Assembly: GCF_004138495.1 (NCBI RefSeq)
Contig: NZ_ML142863.1
Span: 100,373 to 111,999, forward strand
Length of the DNA stretch: 11,627 nt
Direction of reading: 5' to 3'
DNA from: Phytoactinopolyspora endophytica
Lineage (GTDB): Bacteria; Actinomycetota; Actinomycetes; Jiangellales; Jiangellaceae
The notes beneath the pieces are model-generated. The model worked only from the letters and a program-made list of their open reading frames with translations, made no database searches and was not told the DNA's origin. Positions 6,604 through 11,627 of the stretch are shown here, in pieces (within the stretch, counting starts at the first letter, position 1; each line of letters starts with the position of its first letter). The position numbers were made by a program, and so were the translations under genes.

Positions 6604-6633
6604 AGAGTACTAGAGCGGGCCGGATAGAGCCAA
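6604..6633 (-). promoter_or_regulatory. Candidate promoter for DUF177-rpmF-rnc-mutM
   Basis: On the minus strand TTGGCT (6628-6633) and TACTCT (6604-6609) are separated by 18 bases, close to the sigma-70-type -35 and -10 patterns used by actinobacterial vegetative promoters. It lies in the 93-base gap behind the DivIVA-like gene. A start near 6597 would give a roughly 47-base leader. This is a sequence match only. Confidence 0.42.
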
Positions 6634-6643
6634 CTGCAGCGGA

Positions 6644-7216
6644 TCACTCTGCCCGCTCGTCACCAGCCTCCGAAGTGCTGCCCACGTCGCCGTCATCGCC
6701 GTCCGCGTCCGACACCTGGTCGATCTCGAACCGGCCCTCCGCGGCGACGCTGGAGTCGAGCTGGTCATAGGGGGTCGAGCGGCGCAACTGTTCCCGTCCT
6801 TCTTGCACTGTCTCCACGATGCGCCCGGCCACGACCTCAAGGTGGGCCAGCTTGGCGTCGACGTGGTCGTCAAGCGCGGCCTTCATCGCTTCCAGCTCTA
6901 GCCGCGTCTGCTCCAAGGTGCGGCCACGCTCACGGCGCGCTTCCACCAGGACCGTGTGGTCACCGACCAGGCGCGCCTGTTCGGCGCGTGCCTCCGTGAC
7001 GATCTTCGACGCCTTGCCACGCGCCTCTTCGATCAGCTCCTCGCGCTGGGCGATCACCGTGTCCGCCGCGGCAAGGGCCTCCGGAAGCATGTCACGGATC
7101 CGCGTGATCTGCGCCAGCACCTCGGTCTTGTTCACGATCGCCGACGACGACATCGGCATGGTCCGCGCCGAGTCGACCAGCTCCGCCAGCTCGTCGAGCT
7201 TGTTGTGAATCTCCAC
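6644..7216 (-). CDS. DivIVA-like coiled-coil protein of the coaD-rpmF interval
   Basis: A 190-residue, cytoplasmic, largely helical protein. Actinobacteria usually encode a homologue between coaD and the DUF177 gene, often annotated as a cell-division initiation or DivIVA-like protein; its function is not established. The family start (EIHNKLDELAELVDSARTMP, then MSSSAIVNK, about 2-30) is clear. A long charged coiled-coil region follows (about 50-145, e.g. REELIEEARGKASKIVTEA), then the segment DDHVDAKLAHLEVVAGRIVE. An acidic Asp/Glu/Ser tail (about 150-190) is probably disordered. The start is GTG at 7216 with GGGGGAGA four bases upstream (7221-7228). A longer frame back to 7438 overlaps coaD and reads as Arg/Cys-rich non-family sequence, so it is rejected. 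A 133-base gap separates it from coaD. Confidence 0.85.
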   Translation of the reverse strand: MEIHNKLDELAELVDSARTMPMSSSAIVNKTEVLAQITRIRDMLPEALAAADTVIAQREELIEEARGKASKIVTEARAEQARLVGDHTVLVEARRERGRTLEQTRLELEAMKAALDDHVDAKLAHLEVVAGRIVETVQEGREQLRRSTPYDQLDSSVAAEGRFEIDQVSDADGDDGDVGSTSEAGDERAE

Positions 7217-7349
7217 GTTCTCTCCCCCTGCTAGGCAGCACCGCCACCGGGCCTGTGTGACCTGCCAGCCCTCGGCGTACGCACCCTCCTGTACTGCACA
7301 CCTTCGTGTCCGGCTCAGTCCCCACGTGTCAGCCCGGACAGATCTCACG

Positions 7350-7844
7350 TTACCGGCTGTTCGACCGGCCGTCCTCGAAACGACCGCGAAGCCGCTCCTG
7401 CACCTGTTTGGGAACCAGGCCACTGACGTCCCCACCATACGATGCGACCTCCTTGACCAGGCTCGACGAGAGGTAGGAGTATTCCGGGTTGGTCGCCACG
7501 AAGAACGTCTCCAGCCCGGTGAGCCGGTGGTTCATCTGGGCCATCGACAGCTCGTGCTCGAAGTCGGTCATCGCGCGGAGCCCTCTGATCACCACCGAGA
7601 TCTCGTTCTGCCGTGCGAAGTCCACAAGCAGGCCTTCAAAGCTCGCGATCCGCACGTTCCGCAGATGGGAGCACGCGTCACGCAGGATCTCGATCCGCTC
7701 GTCGAGGTCGAACAGCCCTTTCTTCGCGACGTTCACCAGAACCGCCACAACTACGTCGTCGAACACACCGGCAGCCCGCTCGACGACGTCCAGATGACCG
7801 TTGGTGACAGGGTCGAACGAGCCCGGGCACACGCAACGACGCAC
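7350..7844 (-). CDS. coaD: Phosphopantetheine adenylyltransferase
   Basis: This enzyme catalyses the penultimate step of coenzyme A synthesis, transferring AMP from ATP to 4'-phosphopantetheine to give dephospho-CoA; it is usually a hexamer. It is 164 residues long, the normal length. The nucleotidyltransferase motif is GSFDPVTNGH at 8-17, with His17 as the end of the TxGH-type signature. The substrate-binding segment IRGLRAMTDFEHE lies at 87-99 and the C-terminal YSYLSSSLVKEVA at 122-134. GTG at 7844 gives the canonical MRRCVCPGSFDP start and has GGAGGA (7848-7853) just upstream. A longer frame to 7913 adds only non-family residues. It lies downstream of rsmD, a common bacterial pairing, separated here by 118 bases that include a hairpin. 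Confidence 0.96.
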   Translation of the reverse strand: MRRCVCPGSFDPVTNGHLDVVERAAGVFDDVVVAVLVNVAKKGLFDLDERIEILRDACSHLRNVRIASFEGLLVDFARQNEISVVIRGLRAMTDFEHELSMAQMNHRLTGLETFFVATNPEYSYLSSSLVKEVASYGGDVSGLVPKQVQERLRGRFEDGRSNSR

Positions 7845-7938
7845 GATTCCTCCAGTGGTCACACCGGCACTGTCCGCCGGCTCCCGCACGCGGGCTCCGG
7901 CCACCTCTGGCAATCGGTTCCACCTTCAACCGCCTGCC

Positions 7939-7961
7939 ACAGGCGCCAGACCGGCACCTGT
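7939..7961 (-). terminator. Hairpin directly behind rsmD, possible weak terminator or attenuator
   Basis: ACAGGCGCC (7939-7947) pairs with GGCACCTGT (7953-7961) over 9 positions around a 5-base loop. The one non-Watson-Crick position is a wobble when read as minus-strand RNA. It begins one base after the rsmD stop. No T-run follows, so strong termination is doubtful. An alternative 5-bp stem (7931-7935 with 7941-7945) uses some of the same bases and would compete with it. Confidence 0.4.
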
Positions 7962-7962
7962 C

Positions 7963-8541
7963 TTACTTCACTCTGGCCGAGCGACCGTACCAAAGCACGG
8001 TCTCCCCGTACGCACGTTCACGCAAACCCGCGAGGCGCTCCGGCCAGGGGACGGGCGGGCTCCGACGGTCACGCTCGACGACCACCACAGAGTCCTCGAC
8101 GAGCCACCCGGAGGCCAGTCGCGCCAGCACCGCACCGAGCTCGTCCGAGCCCAGTCCGTACGGCGGGTCCGCCAGCACCAGGTCAAACGGCCCGGCGCCG
8201 CCGTCCGGGAGCCCGCCGGCGACGACCCTCTCCACCGCGTCGTGGATGACTGAGCCGCCAGGCAGACCGACGTCCGCCAGATTCCCACGAATGGTCCGGA
8301 CCGCTCGCGCGTCGGACTCGATGAATGTGACATTGAGCGCACCACGCGACAGTGCTTCCAACCCGAGAGCGCCGCTGCCCGCGTAAAGGTCGAGGACCCG
8401 CAGCCCGTCGAAACCACCGAGCATCGCGTCCAACGATGAGAACATCGCCTCGCGCACCCGGTCCGAGGTCGGCCGAGTCGTCCGGCCCGACGGCACCCGC
8501 AGCCTCCGGCCACCGGCCGCACCGGCCACGATCCTCGTCAC
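7963..8541 (-). CDS. rsmD: 16S rRNA (guanine(966)-N(2))-methyltransferase
   Basis: An S-adenosylmethionine-dependent enzyme that methylates the 2-amino group of G966 in 16S rRNA (E. coli numbering) during 30S assembly. It is 192 residues long and family-typical. The N-terminal substrate-side motif is RPTSDRVREAMFSSL at 23-37. SAM-binding motif I is VLDLYAGSGALGLEALSRGA at 49-68, followed by the acidic FIES of motif II. The catalytic motif IV is DPPY at 125-128. GTG at 8541 is supported by a purine-rich GGAGGAAGG/GGTGGGG stretch upstream and by the standard MTRIVAGAAGGRRL beginning. A 53-base palindromic element lies between recG and this start. Confidence 0.95.
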   Translation of the reverse strand: MTRIVAGAAGGRRLRVPSGRTTRPTSDRVREAMFSSLDAMLGGFDGLRVLDLYAGSGALGLEALSRGALNVTFIESDARAVRTIRGNLADVGLPGGSVIHDAVERVVAGGLPDGGAGPFDLVLADPPYGLGSDELGAVLARLASGWLVEDSVVVVERDRRSPPVPWPERLAGLRERAYGETVLWYGRSARVK

Positions 8542-8560
8542 GTCCGCCCCACCTTCCTCC

Positions 8561-8613
8561 CGTGATCATCAATCCCTGGCCGGCTATGGCTGGTCCAGCG
8601 GTTGATGATCATG
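8561..8613. repeat. Near-perfect 53-base palindromic element between recG and rsmD
   Basis: The left arm 8561-8584 and right arm 8589-8613 are complementary along almost their whole length around the 4-base loop TATG (8585-8588). The outer part is TGATCATCAA (8563-8572) against TTGATGATCA (8602-8611), a perfect 10 bp. Inside it are CTGG (8576-8579) with CCAG (8595-8598), and CCGGC (8580-8584) with GCTGG (8589-8593), the latter including a G-T position. It fills most of the 75-base gap, leaving the rsmD ribosome-binding site free. It could be a dispersed REP-like repeat, an mRNA-stabilising hairpin or a weak attenuator. Confidence 0.7.
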
Positions 8614-8616
8614 AGG

Positions 8617-10917
8617 TTATCCCTTGTCGATGTAGTCCTCGTCGCGCTCGCCGAGCACCGCGTCGATCGCGTTGGCCAGCTCCGGATACTCGAGCAGCTC
8701 CGGATCCGAGCTGATGACCGCGGCCGCGTCCTCCCGAGCCCGCCGGATGACGTCCTCATCCTTGATGACCTTCAGGAACTTCAGGCTCGAACGGCGTCCC
8801 GACTGCGCCGCCCCCAGCACGTCTCCTTCACGACGCTGGTCCAGATCGACCCGGGCCAGCTCGAACCCGTTGCGCGTCGACGCCACCGCGTCCAGCCGCT
8901 CGCGCGCGGGCATGTCCGGTGCGGCGTCGGTGACCAGCAGGCACACGCCTGGTAGGCCGCCACGACCGATACGCCCGCGCAGCTGGTGGAGCTGCGAGAC
9001 GCCGAACCGGTCCGCATCCATGATCACCATCATCGACGCTGTCGGAACGTCGACGCCCACCTCGATCACGGTCGTGGCCACCAGCACGTTCGTCGTGCCG
9101 GCGGCGAACCGGCGCATGGTGGCCTCCTTGTCCTCCGCTGCCATCCGGCCGTGCAGCACCTCTACCTCGACGCCTGCCAGCGGACCGTTGCGCAGCTCGT
9201 CGGCCAGCTCAAGGACGGCGACCGGACGCCGTTGATCCGGCTCCGCGCCGCCGGAGCCGGTCTCGTACCCGTCCGTGCCGCCGCCCGTGCCGTCGGCGAT
9301 GGTCAGCATCGACGGCTCGTCCTCGTCGCCGATCCGAGGGCAGACGATGTAGACGCCGCGGCCTGCCTCGGCCTCCTCCCGGGCGCGCTGCCACGCCCGG
9401 TCGAGGAAGCGCGGCTTCTCCTGCGCCGGAACCACGTGCGTGCTCACCTCGGCACGCCCGGCCGGGACGTCGGAGAGCGTCGAGATCTCCAGGTCACCGA
9501 AGACCGTCATCGCCACTGTCCGCGGGATCGGAGTGGCGGTCATGACCAGGACATGCGGGCGGCTGTCGTCCCGGCTCTTTGCGGCGAGCGCGGCGCGCTG
9601 CTCCACCCCGAACCGGTGCTGCTCATCCACGACGACGAGGCCCAGGTCGAAGAACTGCACCCGCTCCTCGAGCAGCGCGTGCGTGCCGACGACGATGCCG
9701 GCGTCGCCTACCCCGATGTCGAGCAGCGCCTCCCGGCGCGCGGCCGCGCCCATCGATCCGGTCACCAACGCCACCCGCGTGCCGATGTCGAGGCCGCCCA
9801 GCATGCCGCGTTGCCCCAGCGGCCCGAGCAGCTCCATCAGCGACCGGTGGTGCTGCTGCGCCAGCACCTCGGTGGGGGCCAGCAACGCGGCCTGCCCGCC
9901 GGCGTCGACGACGGAGAGCATCGCTCGCAGCGCGACCACGGTCTTACCGGCGCCCACCTCCCCCTGGAGCAACCGGTGCATCGGGTGCTCACGCGCCAGG
10001 TCCTCGGCGATCATCTCGCCCACCTGCCGCTGCCCCTCGGTGAGCTCGAACGGGAGCTGGGCGTCGAGCGCCTCCAGCACGCCGCCCGGGGTCGCGTGCC
10101 GCGGCCGGGCGGGCAGCGCGGCCGCGGATGCTCGACGCCGGGCGAGCTCGGCCTGCAGCACGAACGCCTCCTCGAACCGCAGCCGTGCCTGCGCCTGCCA
10201 CACGCGCTGCATGTCGACGGGCCGGTGGATCGCCTGGAAGGTCTCGGCGAGCGCGGGCATGTGCCGGTTGCGAAGGACGTCGTCGGGGAGCGGATCGGGG
10301 ATGTCACCGAGCTGGTCGAGCACGAGCTCGACGCACTTCTGGATCCGCCACGATGCGAGCCGCTTGGTCGCCCGGTAGACCGGGATGATCTCGTCGGCGA
10401 ATGCCTGCGCGGCCTCCTGCAGGTCGTCCGCGTCGTCGGGCGCCAGCTGATACTCCGGGTGGGCGAGCTGGCGCTGGCCGCGGAAGGTGCCCACTTTGCC
10501 GGCAAACATGCCGATCCGGCCCACCCTGAGCTCTCGTCCCCGCCAGTCCTGGTTGAAGAAGACCAGCTGTAGGTCGCTGGAGCCGTCGGTGACCACGACT
10601 TCGAGGCGGTTGCTCGGCCGCCCCCGACCGCCGCGCCGGAACTCGCGCACCTGAGCGGTCTTCACCCTCGCGAGGACAGTCACCTGCTCTTCCTCGTGCA
10701 GCGAACCGAGGTCGGTCAGCTCACCGCGTTCGATGTAGCGGCGCGGGTAATACCGCAGCAGGTCCTCGACGGTGTGCAGGTCCAGCTCCTTAGCCAGCAC
10801 CTTCGCCGTCTTGTCGCCGACCGCGGCGTCGAGATCCCGGTGGAGTTCCACGACCCCTATTCCACCACCCCAGCGATCGAAGCTGCGCGGGACACCACGA
10901 GGCGCACGCAGCTCCAT
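8617..10917 (-). CDS. recG: ATP-dependent DNA helicase RecG
   Basis: A superfamily 2 helicase that remodels stalled forks, branch-migrates Holliday junctions and unwinds R- and D-loops. It is 766 residues from the chosen start. An N-terminal wedge/OB region (about 60-160) includes YYPRRYIERGELTDL and QLVFFNQDW. Helicase motifs are Walker A GEVGAGKT (319-326), DEQH (431-434) in VVDEQHRFGVEQR, MTATPIPRT (459-467), EVGVDVP (619-625) and QLHQLRGRIGRG (642-653). The translocation motif region DLDQRREGDVLGAAQSG follows at about 691. A Gly/Asp-rich insert (about 531-564) interrupts the second helicase lobe, as in other actinobacterial RecG proteins. ATG at 10917 is chosen because AAGGA lies 8 bases upstream. 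ATG at 10923, TTG at 10953 and GTG at 10851 are alternatives, the last giving the most family-like beginning. The start region lies in an RNA stem. Confidence 0.95.
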   Translation of the reverse strand: MELRAPRGVPRSFDRWGGGIGVVELHRDLDAAVGDKTAKVLAKELDLHTVEDLLRYYPRRYIERGELTDLGSLHEEEQVTVLARVKTAQVREFRRGGRGRPSNRLEVVVTDGSSDLQLVFFNQDWRGRELRVGRIGMFAGKVGTFRGQRQLAHPEYQLAPDDADDLQEAAQAFADEIIPVYRATKRLASWRIQKCVELVLDQLGDIPDPLPDDVLRNRHMPALAETFQAIHRPVDMQRVWQAQARLRFEEAFVLQAELARRRASAAALPARPRHATPGGVLEALDAQLPFELTEGQRQVGEMIAEDLAREHPMHRLLQGEVGAGKTVVALRAMLSVVDAGGQAALLAPTEVLAQQHHRSLMELLGPLGQRGMLGGLDIGTRVALVTGSMGAAARREALLDIGVGDAGIVVGTHALLEERVQFFDLGLVVVDEQHRFGVEQRAALAAKSRDDSRPHVLVMTATPIPRTVAMTVFGDLEISTLSDVPAGRAEVSTHVVPAQEKPRFLDRAWQRAREEAEAGRGVYIVCPRIGDEDEPSMLTIADGTGGGTDGYETGSGGAEPDQRRPVAVLELADELRNGPLAGVEVEVLHGRMAAEDKEATMRRFAAGTTNVLVATTVIEVGVDVPTASMMVIMDADRFGVSQLHQLRGRIGRGGLPGVCLLVTDAAPDMPARERLDAVASTRNGFELARVDLDQRREGDVLGAAQSGRRSSLKFLKVIKDEDVIRRAREDAAAVISSDPELLEYPELANAIDAVLGERDEDYIDKG

Positions 10918-10968
10918 GATCATGTTCCTTCTGATGCCCTGATAGGGACTCAAAAAGGATCATGATCA
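10917..10968 (-). promoter_or_regulatory. Stem-loop covering the recG ribosome-binding site and start codons
   Basis: Bases 10917-10930 and 10955-10968 are complementary at 13 of 14 positions (TGATCATG-T-TCCTT against AAGGA-T-CATGATCA). The loop contains a small inner stem, CCCT (10937-10940) with AGGG (10944-10947). In the minus-strand transcript the 3' arm holds the AAGGA Shine-Dalgarno sequence, the ATG at 10923 and the first base of the ATG at 10917, so both would be paired. The pairing is read directly; regulation is inferred. Confidence 0.6.
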
Positions 10969-10979
10969 CGACGCGGTCG

Positions 10980-11627
10980 TCATTCCACCCCGAGCAGGAG
11001 CGGATAGCGTGGCTGACCGCCCTCGTAGACCACGGTGTCGGCCTCCAGGTGGGTCTTCCTGACCCAGGTCTGAACCCCCTCCGCCAGGGACGCATCGGCC
11101 TCGGCGCCGGTGACCACCGTCACCAGCTCGCCGCCGGCGGACAGCATGCGCCCCACCACCTCGATCGCGACGTCCAACAAGTCGGAGCCGATCACGGCGA
11201 AGTCGCCCTCCACCACTCCCAGCACGTCGCCCGGCCGGCAGATGCCGGCCATGGTCACCGCCTCCCGTGCCGCAACGGTGACCGCACCGTGCCGGGCATG
11301 GCCGGCGGCCGTGGTCATCGCGACGACATCGGCGTCGAACGAACGGCCTGGCTCGTGCACGGCCACCGCGGCGAGCCCCTGGACCTGCGTGACAGTCGGC
11401 AAGACAGCCACCCGGCGGCCGTCGGCGCGCAGTTCCGCGGCGGCGGCCTCGGCGACCGGGATGGCGTCCCGCTCGTTCGGCAGGATCACCACCTCGGCGA
11501 CGCTCCCGCCACCGACGGCGGCCAGCATCTCCGACGTCGACGGCCGATGCCCGGTGGGGGTCGGCGACACGACCGCCCCCGCCGAGGCGAACAGCTCGGC
11601 CAGGCCCGGACCGGCGGCGAAGGCGAC
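10980..11627 (-). CDS. DAK2-domain protein (FakA/YloV-like), C-terminal part
   Basis: Only the last 215 residues are present; the frame continues past the window edge, so the 5' part is missing. The visible region corresponds to the C-terminal half of YloV/FakA-like proteins. In Firmicutes FakA is the ATP-binding subunit of the fatty-acid kinase that works with a DegV/FakB lipid-binding partner. An actinobacterial role is assumed by homology only. Recognisable segments are GHRPSTSEMLAAV, VVILPNERDAIPVAEAAA, VAVLPTVTQVQGLAAVAV (the ILPN and pT-QGLAA pattern of the family), and the final YEGGQPRYPLLLGVE. The family normally has an N-terminal DAK2 (DhaL-like) kinase domain, which would lie off the window. 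A GTG at 11570 is internal and not the start. recG follows closely, the usual actinobacterial order. Confidence 0.9.
   Translation of the reverse strand, partial: VAFAAGPGLAELFASAGAVVSPTPTGHRPSTSEMLAAVGGGSVAEVVILPNERDAIPVAEAAAAELRADGRRVAVLPTVTQVQGLAAVAVHEPGRSFDADVVAMTTAAGHARHGAVTVAAREAVTMAGICRPGDVLGVVEGDFAVIGSDLLDVAIEVVGRMLSAGGELVTVVTGAEADASLAEGVQTWVRKTHLEADTVVYEGGQPRYPLLLGVE

Noticed and set aside
7217..7438. An N-terminal extension of the DivIVA-like protein back to 7438
   Set aside because: It overlaps the end of coaD, reads as Arg/Cys/Trp-rich sequence unlike the family, and the GTG at 7216 has a strong purine-rich ribosome-binding site.
7257..8249. A 330-codon plus-strand open frame spanning coaD and rsmD
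   Set aside because: It crosses two well-identified minus-strand genes and the gap between them, and its translation resembles no family.
8986..10572. A 528-codon plus-strand open frame opposite recG
   Set aside because: Long antisense frames are common opposite GC-rich genes. The composition is low-complexity His/Arg/Leu/Gln, and the recG motifs on the other strand are unambiguous.
1..11627. CRISPR array, tRNA or rRNA genes, insertion sequences, prophage genes or a defence system
   Set aside because: No regularly spaced repeats, no cloverleaf or rRNA-like sequence, and no transposase, integrase or known defence domains were seen on either strand.

Overview
The window looks like a chromosomal segment of a high-GC actinomycete. 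The evidence is strong G/C preference at third codon positions, frequent GTG and TTG starts, and a gene order (DAK2-domain protein, recG, rsmD, coaD, a DivIVA-like coiled-coil protein, DUF177, rpmF, rnc, mutM) that is characteristic of Actinobacteria. I cannot name the genus from the sequence.

Positions about 3040 to 11627 are a co-directional minus-strand housekeeping block. Read 5'->3' on that strand it runs: the C-terminal part of a FakA/YloV-like DAK2 protein (cut by the window edge), recG, rsmD, coaD, the DivIVA-like protein, DUF177 (YceD), rpmF (L32), rnc and mutM. Most neighbours are close or overlapping. rnc and the first mutM share 8 bases, DUF177 and rpmF are 2 bases apart, and rpmF and rnc are 13 bases apart. 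A second, complete mutM follows after about 200 bases, with its own candidate promoter and Shine-Dalgarno sequence. The functions mix DNA repair (RecG, two Fpg glycosylases), RNA processing and ribosome maturation (RNase III, RsmD, L32), CoA synthesis (CoaD) and possibly fatty-acid kinase activity.

Positions 1 to about 3040 look like an accessory or rearranged segment. Many actinobacteria carry smc and ftsY downstream of mutM. Here there is instead a truncated membrane-protein fragment directly behind the second mutM, a probable terminator, and then a divergent pair: a plus-strand zinc-free quinone-oxidoreductase-like enzyme and a minus-strand XRE regulator with an MmyB-like ligand-binding domain. 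The stretch is more A/T-rich, and its long non-coding parts (1-489, 2549-2837) hold no recognisable gene.

No CRISPR array, tRNA, rRNA, insertion sequence or prophage gene was seen. The most notable non-genic structures flank recG. One is a stem that would bury the recG ribosome-binding site and start codon (10917-10968). The other is a nearly fully self-complementary 53-base element between recG and rsmD (8561-8613). I found no convincing evidence of a wholly new multi-gene system. The tandem mutM pair and the recG-flanking palindromes are the best leads.
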